From CAYUNE01 sp964446115 (GTDB lineage Bacteria > Desulfobacterota > Desulfobulbia > Desulfobulbales > Desulfobulbaceae), in NCBI GenBank assembly GCA_964446115.1, contig CAYUNE010000018.1:1-64000 (forward strand): a DNA stretch of 64,000 nucleotides. Direction: 5' to 3'. Shown piece after piece: positions 44,924 to 52,853 of the stretch. The notes below the pieces were generated by a model, which was not told the origin of the DNA, made no database searches, and saw nothing but the letters and a program-made list of their open reading frames with translations. The translations under genes and the position numbers were made by a program. Numbering within the stretch: position 1 is the first letter of the stretch; each line of letters begins with the position of its first letter.

Positions 44924-46039
44924 ATGCGATCCTATTTACCTCCCATCCCAATGGCCTCAAAAAAATATCCCTGGATTCTCGGCCTGATCCTCTCCTGCCT
45001 GTTTATCTGGGGAATTGCCGCAATTTTTCATGATTCGACCTCCCCGTGGTTTTTTGATCGGGAGCTGGGTATACTCGTACACCCGTCTCATTATACCTAC
45101 CGTCATCGAAGCGAAGGCTGGGGCATGACCCATTATGGTGCGTACGGAATTGGCGGCATCCCGGACGCTGCATCAGACCCGAGAGCCAAAATCCTTATCT
45201 GGGGAGATTCCTATGTTGCAGCACACGGTGTTAATGATCAGGACAAAATGGCCCAGCAGCTCAGCCATCTCTTTAGCCGAAACCGGATACCAGTTCTTGC
45301 TGTCGGCATAGGATTTTCAGGGGCCAGCATGGCTGACTACTATTTCCGCATGCCCCGATACGAAAAGCTCCTGTCCAGTGTAAGGGGTCATTTCATCATG
45401 ATTGCCCAGCCAGACGAAGATATTGTTCCTGACAGGCAAGAACAGGGCCAAAGTCGATTTCTAAGGATTTCTGAACCGCCTGGATTTGCTCTGCACGAAG
45501 CCCATCAACAAGTACTTCCACAGCAAAAACTGAAGATGCGACTCAGCATGTCCTATTTAGACTTTATCATTATTCTGAAAAAACGAGTCGCAAACATCAA
45601 GCCACGATTTGCGCCGACAATCCAGAGAGTCTCGGCCAAGGCGGAGTCCGGCGACCATGTTCCGTTCACCTCCCCGGCCGACGAGAAACGCGCCTTCGCC
45701 TTTCTGTGTCACTCCCTGCGTTCCCAAACCACTCTACCGCTGACCATGGTCTATCTCCCTCGTATTCCAAGGATTGAACAGGGAAAAATCGTCTTCACAG
45801 ATCCCTTTGCGAAACGGATGGCCACCTTTGCCCGCATCTGCCGGGAACATAACATCGGCTTTCTCAACCTCGGAGGGTCCTTTATACATCTCTATGAGGA
45901 ATCCGGCCGTTTTCCCAGGGGATTTGCCAACTCCCGACCCGGCCAGGGTCATCTCAACCGCCATGGACACGGTCTGGTGGCCCAAGCCCTGTATGAATAC
46001 GCAAAAAAACAAAATCTGCTTATCCAGCCTTTGCCATGA
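44924..46039 (+). CDS. SGNH-hydrolase-like protein, AlgJ-type O-acetylation partner
   Basis: A 371-residue protein with one N-terminal membrane anchor (PWILGLILSCLFIWGIAAIF) and an extracytoplasmic domain. ILIWGDSYVAAHGV holds the catalytic Ser of the SGNH/GDSL fold, and PGQGHLNRHGHGLVAQAL near the C-terminus holds the His of the catalytic pair. It overlaps the MBOAT gene that follows by four bases. Such pairs act like AlgJ/AlgI: the MBOAT protein brings acetyl groups across the membrane and the SGNH protein places them on the polysaccharide. The start may be 44924 or the ATG at 44951. Confidence 0.78.
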   Translation: MRSYLPPIPMASKKYPWILGLILSCLFIWGIAAIFHDSTSPWFFDRELGILVHPSHYTYRHRSEGWGMTHYGAYGIGGIPDAASDPRAKILIWGDSYVAAHGVNDQDKMAQQLSHLFSRNRIPVLAVGIGFSGASMADYYFRMPRYEKLLSSVRGHFIMIAQPDEDIVPDRQEQGQSRFLRISEPPGFALHEAHQQVLPQQKLKMRLSMSYLDFIIILKKRVANIKPRFAPTIQRVSAKAESGDHVPFTSPADEKRAFAFLCHSLRSQTTLPLTMVYLPRIPRIEQGKIVFTDPFAKRMATFARICREHNIGFLNLGGSFIHLYEESGRFPRGFANSRPGQGHLNRHGHGLVAQALYEYAKKQNLLIQPLP

Positions 46040-47409
46040 CCTTTCTCCACCCGGAATTTTATCTCCTCTTTCCTCTGCTTCTGGCGGTGTATTGGCTCAT
46101 CCCCAGCCATCGGATCCGTAAATATTTCCTGCTGGTCTGCAACTGTTACCTCTATGCATGGTGGGACTGCCGCTTTTTGTTCCTGGTGCTTGGCCAGGCC
46201 GGCCTCGATTATTTCCTGGCTCGGACCATTGAGCACACGGATCAGCATTTCAGGCGAACCACACTGCTTCTCGTCAGCCTGGGGATCAACCTGAGCCTGC
46301 TGGCATTTTTCAAGTACTGCAACTTCTTTCTTCAATCCCTGGCAGAACTCACGGGCGATCACTTCTCCCTGTTAAACATCATCTTGCCCCTGGGCATCTC
46401 TTTTTACACCTTCCGGGCGGTCAGCTACGTGGTGGACGTCTACCAGAAACGCATGAGGGCAACCAACTCCCTGGCTGATCATCTCCTGTTCATGACCTTT
46501 TTCCCTGTCATGCTCGCAGGCCCCATTGTGCGCGCCAATCACCTGATGCCGCAACTACGGCACTCACGTTCTTTTTGCCTGGACCACCTCAGTCGGGGCT
46601 TCGCCCTGCTGGTCACCGGCCTGTTCCAGAAAATTTTCATCGCCGACCGGCTGGCATTTTTTGTCAACCAAGTCTTTGCTGATTATCCCGTCTACGCAAG
46701 CCTTACCTGCTGGTTGGCCATACTGGCCTATACAGCACAAATCTTCTGCGATTTTCAGGGATATTCCAATATGGCCATCGGTGTATCCCGAATGCTCGGC
46801 TATGATATTCCCCGTAACTTTGACTGGCCCTATCTGGCCACCAGTATCAGCGAATTCTGGCGGCGATGGCATATCACCCTCTCCACCTGGATCCGTGACT
46901 ATATTTACATCCCACTTGGCGGCAACAGAAAGGGAGCGGTAAGGACCTATGCCAACCTGCTCATGGCCATGAGCCTGTGTGGACTCTGGCACGGTGCGGC
47001 CTGGAGCTTCGTTGTCTGGGGTCTTTTCCATGGCTTGGCCCTTGCTGTCCATCGTGTCTGGAAAAACAGCAGCACAGGAAAACTCCCTTTTCTCCCTGCC
47101 CTGATTTTCACCCAATTGACCGTCATTGCCGGCTGGGTACTGTTCCGGGCATCGGACCTACAACAGGCAGCGGGATTCCTGCTGCGGCTTGTCATCGTTC
47201 AGGATGGGGTACAGTGGCCGCAGCCCTTTGTCATCGGTACCATCCTTTTGGGAATTTTGCTCCACGGTTACAGGTTGATCCACCGGCAGGATATCCCTCT
47301 GCTACCAGCCAGGGCATGGTACACGCCAACCGTGCTCTTCTGCATGCTCTGGCTGGTTCTGGTCTTCCCTCCCAAGGAATTCGCCCCCTTTGTCTATGCC
47401 CGTTTCTGA
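46036..47409 (+). CDS. MBOAT family O-acyltransferase (AlgI-like)
   Basis: A 457-residue protein with about eleven membrane helices. The hallmark motifs are GISFYTFRAVSYVVDVY, FWRRWHITLSTWIRDYIYIP followed by LGGNRKG, and the catalytic-histidine helix CGLWHGAAWSFVVWGLFHG. AlgI-type proteins take acetyl groups from a cytoplasmic donor for O-acetylation of exported glycans. Translation is coupled to the SGNH partner upstream (ATGA). It is the last plus-strand gene of the locus. Confidence 0.93.
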   Translation: MTFLHPEFYLLFPLLLAVYWLIPSHRIRKYFLLVCNCYLYAWWDCRFLFLVLGQAGLDYFLARTIEHTDQHFRRTTLLLVSLGINLSLLAFFKYCNFFLQSLAELTGDHFSLLNIILPLGISFYTFRAVSYVVDVYQKRMRATNSLADHLLFMTFFPVMLAGPIVRANHLMPQLRHSRSFCLDHLSRGFALLVTGLFQKIFIADRLAFFVNQVFADYPVYASLTCWLAILAYTAQIFCDFQGYSNMAIGVSRMLGYDIPRNFDWPYLATSISEFWRRWHITLSTWIRDYIYIPLGGNRKGAVRTYANLLMAMSLCGLWHGAAWSFVVWGLFHGLALAVHRVWKNSSTGKLPFLPALIFTQLTVIAGWVLFRASDLQQAAGFLLRLVIVQDGVQWPQPFVIGTILLGILLHGYRLIHRQDIPLLPARAWYTPTVLFCMLWLVLVFPPKEFAPFVYARF

Positions 47410-47460
47410 GCCGACTCATGGGGTAATTGATCACAGGCACCGCATCTTCACACGCTCTTT

Positions 47461-47492
47461 CCCGGTCGCAAAGTGGGGCTATAGCGGCCGGG
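47461..47492. terminator. Hairpin between converging genes, possible bidirectional terminator
   Basis: CCCGGTCGC pairs with GCGGCCGGG (nine pairs, one G-T) around a 14-base loop, between the ends of the MBOAT gene and the converging minus-strand gene. A T-rich tract follows only about 18 bases later on the plus strand, so it is not a textbook rho-independent terminator. Confidence 0.3.
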
Positions 47493-47510
47493 CCTAACTG
47501 ATGCTGTTTA

Positions 47511-48374
47511 TTATTTTTCTCCGGTCAGCGAGGTTTCGTCGCCCCTTCCCTGAACAACATTAACGATCCGTTGACCGAAGAGCGGCACCATTTTCCGGCA
47601 AAATTTCTTTCCCGGATGCGAATCTTTGGAACCGGCCGCATATTCATCTTTGAAGTAGAGCCCTCCATCCGTTTCCAACTGGTAGAAATCCCATAAAAAG
47701 ATGTTGTCTCCCTTCTCATCCCATTCATTTTTCACCCAATCGACGAACTGCCGCATTCTCCCGGCCTCGTCTTCGGATGTGGCCTTTTTTACCAAAGCCG
47801 CCCCGGTCCACACAATAAACCTGGTCTGTGGAAATTCGTGCATTTTCTTCTTCAAGGCGTTGTACTGCAACTTGTAGTTTTCAAGACTGCGCCTGGAAGA
47901 ATCGATATCCGGCTTACCTGTATCTTCAAGAACACTGCTCACGGGGTAGCAGTGCTTGAAGATAATCGTCCCATATTGGCGGGTGAGCATTTCCAGGGTC
48001 GGTTCCTCCTTATAGGGCTTGTCTCCCGCATGTTTTACCCATATATTATAGTAATCATAGGGATAATTATGCCACCCATAGGGCTGCTGCTTGGGAAAGG
48101 CCTGTTCCGTCACCTGGATATTGGTGTTGTGGTCACGGTTATATTTCTCAAGCCATTTCTCAAATCCCCCTTTCTTGAAAAGCTTGTATGAGATCCTTGA
48201 GACTCCTCCTTTCCAGATGTAGTGCCCGGTGCTGTGATGCAAAAAAAGTACCTTATTCTCCCTGGTCATCGATTGTTCGCCTCCATAACTGGTATCATGC
48301 TGAATTGAGATGAAAAAAAGCATCAAAAAGATAAGCGGTAAACAATGGGTGTTTTGTCCTATTCCATATTTCAA
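47511..48374 (-). CDS. Exported SGNH-like protein of unknown function
   Basis: A 287-residue protein with a signal peptide (LPLIFLMLFFISIQHDTSYG). The mature N-terminus has VLFLHHSTGHYIWKGG, with Ser in the place of the nucleophile in HHSTG-type SGNH-like proteins, and the C-terminus has SKDSHPGKKFCRKM, which could give the Asp-x-x-His pair. Between them lie WHNYPYDYYNIWVKHAGDKP and RFIVWTGAALVKK. I do not recognise a characterised member. A secreted esterase acting on acylated polysaccharide is a reasonable inference given the acetylation genes converging on it. Confidence 0.6.
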   Translation of the reverse strand: MKYGIGQNTHCLPLIFLMLFFISIQHDTSYGGEQSMTRENKVLFLHHSTGHYIWKGGVSRISYKLFKKGGFEKWLEKYNRDHNTNIQVTEQAFPKQQPYGWHNYPYDYYNIWVKHAGDKPYKEEPTLEMLTRQYGTIIFKHCYPVSSVLEDTGKPDIDSSRRSLENYKLQYNALKKKMHEFPQTRFIVWTGAALVKKATSEDEAGRMRQFVDWVKNEWDEKGDNIFLWDFYQLETDGGLYFKDEYAAGSKDSHPGKKFCRKMVPLFGQRIVNVVQGRGDETSLTGEK

Positions 48375-48938
48375 GGCGGCCCTCCGGGTAATATGTTGTT
48401 TTTACTTAATTAACCACTTATTTATCACCTGAAATCAATTAATTGATTATATCGGCCCGGTTCATTGACTGTCAAGGGACGACCCTCAGGAAGAGCCACT
48501 TTCCCTGCCTCCCAAGGGCATCACCATGGTGGAGACGGTTTTCCGAAAACCCAGGCAGACAAACCAGCGTGGGCACTTACAGCCAAGAGGTAAATTGTAC
48601 CGCCGGGTTGAAAACCCGATGAGTACTTACGAACCAGCAGATGAAAAAGAGAGGATGGGAAGAATTGCGGCCATCACCTGTTGATCCCGGCCTGCGCCTG
48701 CCGGTGAGTTATCAACCTGTGGCAACCTTGCCTTGTCCGCGGTTGGAATCCGGACTGTCGAAAGGCGTGGACCCTGCGGGAAATGCAAGATCCGGGAAGA
48801 ATCCGGTTAAAAGCGGGAGAGGACCTGCAGCCCCCTTGTGTTTAAATCCTTGACGGGAAAGGATTCAACTGCCCGGCCTCGGGGCCAAGAAAAATTCCAT
48901 CGGTCAAACAATGGGGCCGGGTCCTGATCCGGTAAAGA
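48375..48938. other. 564-base intergenic region without a recognised gene
   Basis: The left 100 bases are AT-rich and probably hold the promoter of the minus-strand exported protein. From about 48480 to 48850 the sequence is GC-rich with several short hairpins, for example CGGGTTGAAAACCCG at 48604-48618, and two similar ACTTAC boxes near 48575 and 48625. The only open frame (70 codons from 48641) has no coding character. I tested by eye for RNase P RNA, tmRNA, SRP RNA and cobalamin riboswitch cores and found no full match. Confidence 0.4.
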
Positions 48939-49121
48939 TCAACTCGTCGAATCCTCCTCGGAACCTTCGATTTTCTTGGTCTCTTCCTTCTTGGTTGCCT
49001 CCTTGAAATTCTTGATGCCCTTGCCGAGACCGCTGCCGATTTCCGGTAGTTTGCCGGCACCGAAAATGATAACGATAATAACCAGAATAATGATTAATTC
49101 CGGCATACCAAGTCCAAACAT
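48939..49121 (-). CDS. tatA: Twin-arginine translocase subunit TatA/TatE
   Basis: A 60-residue protein: a short N-terminal membrane helix (PELIIILVIIVIIFG), the conserved FGAGKLPEIGSGLGKGIKNF hinge and amphipathic helix, and a charged Lys/Glu tail. It forms the pore-like assembly of the Tat pathway, which exports folded proteins. An AGGGAGG ribosome site precedes the ATG. No tatB or tatC is adjacent, so the partner genes lie elsewhere. The length is near the minimum for the family. Confidence 0.95.
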   Translation of the reverse strand: MFGLGMPELIIILVIIVIIFGAGKLPEIGSGLGKGIKNFKEATKKEETKKIEGSEEDSTS

Positions 49122-49261
49122 GATAAACCTCCCTGTCAGGATAATGTGTTGAAAAGATATTCGATCGCAGCCCTTGAATCTTCAGGCGAAAAAGCGCAGG
49201 GTTACAAGGCCGATGAGAGTTGTATGGAAAGTTATGATATTAGCACTCCTGCAAGACGGCG

Positions 49262-50581
49262 TCAACCGAGTTTGGAGATACCCCGGATCTTGCGGCTGAT
49301 TTCCACTGCCCCGGAAAGAATCTCCTCCTCATCCAGTTGGGTCAGACGCCGGTTGCGCATCACCACCCGGCCGTTGATGACCGAGTGAATCACATCGCCG
49401 CCCCGGGCCGCATACACCAGGTGTGAAACGGGATTGTAGATCGGGGTCAGATGCGGCTGCGCCAGGTCGATGACGATCAGGTCCGCCTTTTTCCCCGGCG
49501 TCAGACTACCGATCTCTTCTCCGGCACCAAGGACGGCAGCCCCGCCTCTGGTCGCCGCCCAGAGGGTATCTGCAGCGGACATGGCCGTGGGATCAAGCCG
49601 GTGTACCTTCTGGAGTTTGGCCACACTGTTCATCTCTCCAAACATGTCCACATCATTGTTACTGGCGCTACCGTCGGTACCGATCCCCACCGCAATACCG
49701 GCGGCAAGCATCTCCACCACAGGAGCCACACCCGAGGCAAGCTTCATATTGCTCTCGGCGCAATGGGCAACCCCGACACCATGTTCCGCCAAAAGGACGA
49801 TTTCCCCTTCGTCTACAACAACACAGTGGTCGGCAACCACCCTTTCACCGAGCAATCCCAGCTCAGCGAGATGCCGCACCGGGCTCCGGCCGTAGCGCTG
49901 CCGGCAGGTGTCCACTTCATCCTGATTTTCCGAAAGATGAATCACATACAACGCATCCTGGGACGCCGCCAAATCCCCGAGTTTAACAAGCAGATCAGGA
50001 GAGCAGGTATAGACGGCGTGGGGGTCCACGGTGATGGTTATGGTCTCATGACCCTCATATGCGGCAAAGAGCTCCCGGGTATAGGCAAATCCGTTTTCCA
50101 CCCCACCGTAATTGGGAGAGGGGAAGTCGTAAAGGACCTCTCCTATCCAGGCCCGCATTCCGGAAAGAGCGGCGGCCCGGGCCACATCAGCGGCAAAGAG
50201 ATACATGTCGCAAAAGGTCGTGGTTCCCGATCTGATCATCTCGCAAATGGAGAGCAGGGTTGCCCGGTACACCATCTCTCCGGTGAGTTTGGCTTCGGCG
50301 GGGAAAATATGCTGCTGAAGCCATTCCATCAGCGGCAGGTCATCCGCCAGGCCGCGAAAACAGGACATGGCCGCATGGGTATGGGTATTGATCAGCCCGG
50401 GCATAATCAGTCCGTGCTCTTCCCGGATCACCTGAGCGTCGGGATATCCGGAGATCATCTCAGCGGCCTTGCCGATTTCAACAATGCGGTCTCCCCTGAT
50501 TACCACAGCCGCGTCTTTGTGGACTGTGTGGTCGTCATCCAGGCTCAGCAGGTATTTTCCGGTGATGATCAGATCAGCCAT
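49262..50581 (-). CDS. mtaD: 5-methylthioadenosine/S-adenosylhomocysteine deaminase
   Basis: A 439-residue amidohydrolase-superfamily enzyme that deaminates MTA, SAH and related adenosines to inosine analogues. Metal and catalytic residues are visible: PGLINTHTHAAMSCFRGLAD (HxH), DPHAVYTCSP, IHLSENQDEVDTC, VADHCVVVDE (His) and GIGTDGSASNNDVDMFGEM (Asp). The start at 50581 is three bases after the purine nucleoside phosphorylase stop, so the two are cotranscribed. The pairing suggests that deaminated MTA or SAH is then phosphorolysed by the neighbour; that is inference. Confidence 0.9.
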   Translation of the reverse strand: MADLIITGKYLLSLDDDHTVHKDAAVVIRGDRIVEIGKAAEMISGYPDAQVIREEHGLIMPGLINTHTHAAMSCFRGLADDLPLMEWLQQHIFPAEAKLTGEMVYRATLLSICEMIRSGTTTFCDMYLFAADVARAAALSGMRAWIGEVLYDFPSPNYGGVENGFAYTRELFAAYEGHETITITVDPHAVYTCSPDLLVKLGDLAASQDALYVIHLSENQDEVDTCRQRYGRSPVRHLAELGLLGERVVADHCVVVDEGEIVLLAEHGVGVAHCAESNMKLASGVAPVVEMLAAGIAVGIGTDGSASNNDVDMFGEMNSVAKLQKVHRLDPTAMSAADTLWAATRGGAAVLGAGEEIGSLTPGKKADLIVIDLAQPHLTPIYNPVSHLVYAARGGDVIHSVINGRVVMRNRRLTQLDEEEILSGAVEISRKIRGISKLG

Positions 50582-50584
50582 GAT

Positions 50585-51424
50585 TCACAGATTTTTGAGG
50601 ATATGAAGGATCAGTTTTTCCAGCCGCGGCACAGCCTTCTCGGCATTGGCGATAATCTCTTCCAGGATGATGGGCTGCAGATTGTCGGGATCGTTGACAT
50701 TAGCCACTACCGAAAGTCCCAGCACCCGTAAACCGCCATGCCCGGCAACAAGAATCTCAGGGATCGAGGACATGCCCACAGCATCCGCTCCCGCCGCACG
50801 GAGAAAGCGGGTTTCGGCCGGAGTTTCCAGGCTGGGACCGGGAATACCCACATAGACGCCTTCACAAACATGGGCAATTCCATGCTCCCGGGCGCCTGAC
50901 AGTGCCAGTTTTCGCAGATCCCGGTCATAGGGCTTGCTGAAATCGGGAAAACGCGGCCCCCAGGAATCAAGATTGGGGCCTCGCAGGGGATTGTCCCCCA
51001 GAAAGTTGAGATGATCGGCAAAGATCATTATGGTACCGGGAATATATGAAGGGTTAAGCCCTCCGGATGCATTGGTGATGACGGCAATGCGACTGCCCAG
51101 AAGGCCAAGCACCCGGATGGGCAATGCCGCCTCCCGGGCGCTATATCCCTCGTAGCAATGAAAGCGACCCTTCAACAGGGCCACGGATCTGCCAGCCAAG
51201 CTGCCGAACACCAGTCTGCCGGTATGGCCGGTGACGGTGGAGCGGGGAAAACCGGGAATTTCCTCATAGGAAAATTCCGCCTCGAGCCTCATGTCACCGT
51301 CCAGCTCCCCAAGCCCCGTACCCAGTTGGACAATCACCTCCGGAGTCTTCGGCAGCCGCCGACGGAGGAACTCGACCGTGCGCTCAACCCTTTGCCGATA
51401 CAGGGTCCACTCCCCCATGCTCAT
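50585..51424 (-). CDS. punA: Purine nucleoside phosphorylase, type I (trimeric) family
   Basis: A 279-residue enzyme that splits purine nucleosides with phosphate. Family motifs: VIVQLGTGLGEL, TGHTGRLVFG (phosphate site), KGRFHCYEGYS, ITNASGGLNPSY, LNFLGDNPLRGPN, GIPGPSLETPAETRFLRAAG and GMSSIPEILVAGHGGL. The base-recognition region reads SVVANVND, with the Asn of 6-oxopurine-specific enzymes rather than the Asp seen in MTA phosphorylases. Inosine- or methylthioinosine-like substrates therefore fit. GGTGGAAAA precedes the ATG at 51424. Confidence 0.9.
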   Translation of the reverse strand: MSMGEWTLYRQRVERTVEFLRRRLPKTPEVIVQLGTGLGELDGDMRLEAEFSYEEIPGFPRSTVTGHTGRLVFGSLAGRSVALLKGRFHCYEGYSAREAALPIRVLGLLGSRIAVITNASGGLNPSYIPGTIMIFADHLNFLGDNPLRGPNLDSWGPRFPDFSKPYDRDLRKLALSGAREHGIAHVCEGVYVGIPGPSLETPAETRFLRAAGADAVGMSSIPEILVAGHGGLRVLGLSVVANVNDPDNLQPIILEEIIANAEKAVPRLEKLILHILKNL

Positions 51425-51433
51425 TTTTCCACC

Positions 51434-52825
51434 TTAGACAAGGGCGTGTTGCCGCAGAAATTCCTTGACCGGTTCCACCTCGGCAACCATGATCTCCTTA
51501 CGACTCTTTCTCTCTTCAAGCCCCTGGAGAACGGCGGGGCGCTCCGGTTCCCGGCCAATGGCCCGCTCAATGGCCGCACCGAATTTGGCAGGATGAGCGG
51601 TGGCCAGGCAAATCATCGGGTGCTGCGGATCCCTGAGTTGCAGGGCAGCGCCGACTCCCACCGCGGTATGGGGATCCAGCAGGTAGCCATGCTCTTCATA
51701 AAAATCGTGAATAACCGCCAAGGTGCGGTCCTCATCAATGCTCACCGAGGCAAAGTCCCGCGCCACCCTCTCCCTGAAAGCGGCAAGATCAAGCCGGCCG
51801 CAACCGGTGAATTCCTCCATGTCCCGGCGTACCGCTGCACCATCTTCGTCGTGGAGATAGTAGAGATAACGCTCGAAGTTGGAGGCGATCTGGATATCCA
51901 TGGATGGAGAACTGGTCTCCACCACCCTGCCGCGTGAATAATCTCCCCGGGTGACAAATCGGGTGAGCAGGTCGTTCTCATTGGTTGCCAACACCAGCCG
52001 GTTGATGCACCCCCGGGGCAGTAGACGCTTGGCCACAAAGCCTGCAAAGATGTCACCGAAATTGCCTGTGGGCACACTGAAATCGACGGTGTCAAATCCC
52101 TGTTTACGCAGCTTGAGATAGGCAAAGACATAGTAAACCACCTGGGCCAGTACCCGGGCCCAGTTAATGGAGTTGATCGCGCCGAGGTGATATCTTTCCT
52201 TGAAGTCAAGATCCGTAAAGATCGCCTTGACAATGGCCTGGGCATCGTCAAAACTTCCCTTGACCGCAATATTGAAGACATTTCCGTCCAACACGGTTGT
52301 CATCTGTTTTTCCTGCACCGGACTCACCCGGCCATGGGGATGCAGAATAAAGATGTTGATCCTCTCCTTGCCCCGTACCCCGTAAATGGCGGCACTGCCG
52401 GTATCGCCCGAGGTGGCGCCGAGGATATTCATGGACGCCCCACTCTTCTTCAGCAGATACTCAAAGAGATTGCCCAATAGCTGCAGGGCCACATCCTTAA
52501 AGGCCAGGGTCGGACCGTGAAAGAGCTCGAGGATATAGAGATCCCCGGCCCTGCGCACCGGAGTGACCTGGGGATGGGAAAAACGGGCGTAGGACCGCTC
52601 CACCAGAATTTCCAGATCCCGCCGCGGGATATCATCGATAAAGAGACCGAGAACCTCCAGGGCCAGATACTGATAAGGCAGGTTCCGCCAGCTCTCCAGC
52701 TTCAGGACATCAATGGCCGGCAGTTCCGCGGGCAGAAGCAGGCCGCCGTCATCGGCCAGCCCCATCATGACCGCCTGGGTAAAGGGAATGGGCGTGATAC
52801 CGCCCCGGGTGCTCAGATAGCGCAT
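51434..52825 (-). CDS. thrC: Threonine synthase
   Basis: A 463-residue PLP enzyme that converts O-phosphohomoserine to threonine. It opens with MRYLSTRGGITPIPFTQAV, the usual start of the longer, yeast/E. coli-type threonine synthases. The PLP lysine lies in FHGPTLAFKDVALQL, the phosphate-binding loop is GATSGDTGSAAIYG, and FSVPTGNFGDIFAG is conserved. It is located between gpmI and the nucleoside phosphorylase, with short spacing on both sides, and is probably part of one transcript. Confidence 0.95.
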   Translation of the reverse strand: MRYLSTRGGITPIPFTQAVMMGLADDGGLLLPAELPAIDVLKLESWRNLPYQYLALEVLGLFIDDIPRRDLEILVERSYARFSHPQVTPVRRAGDLYILELFHGPTLAFKDVALQLLGNLFEYLLKKSGASMNILGATSGDTGSAAIYGVRGKERINIFILHPHGRVSPVQEKQMTTVLDGNVFNIAVKGSFDDAQAIVKAIFTDLDFKERYHLGAINSINWARVLAQVVYYVFAYLKLRKQGFDTVDFSVPTGNFGDIFAGFVAKRLLPRGCINRLVLATNENDLLTRFVTRGDYSRGRVVETSSPSMDIQIASNFERYLYYLHDEDGAAVRRDMEEFTGCGRLDLAAFRERVARDFASVSIDEDRTLAVIHDFYEEHGYLLDPHTAVGVGAALQLRDPQHPMICLATAHPAKFGAAIERAIGREPERPAVLQGLEERKSRKEIMVAEVEPVKEFLRQHALV

Positions 52826-52853
52826 ACTCGATTATGCCTCCGGTTGGAATCGT

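Noticed and set aside
48800..48835. Cobalamin-riboswitch-like string near AGCGGGAGAGGACCTGCAG
   Set aside because: It resembles the B12 box only partly; the GCCACTG core and the other conserved elements are missing, and no cobalamin-related gene follows.
48641..48853. 70-codon frame in the GC-rich spacer
   Set aside because: Composition is Pro/Arg/Gly-rich without structure, with no ribosome site and no coupling to a gene.
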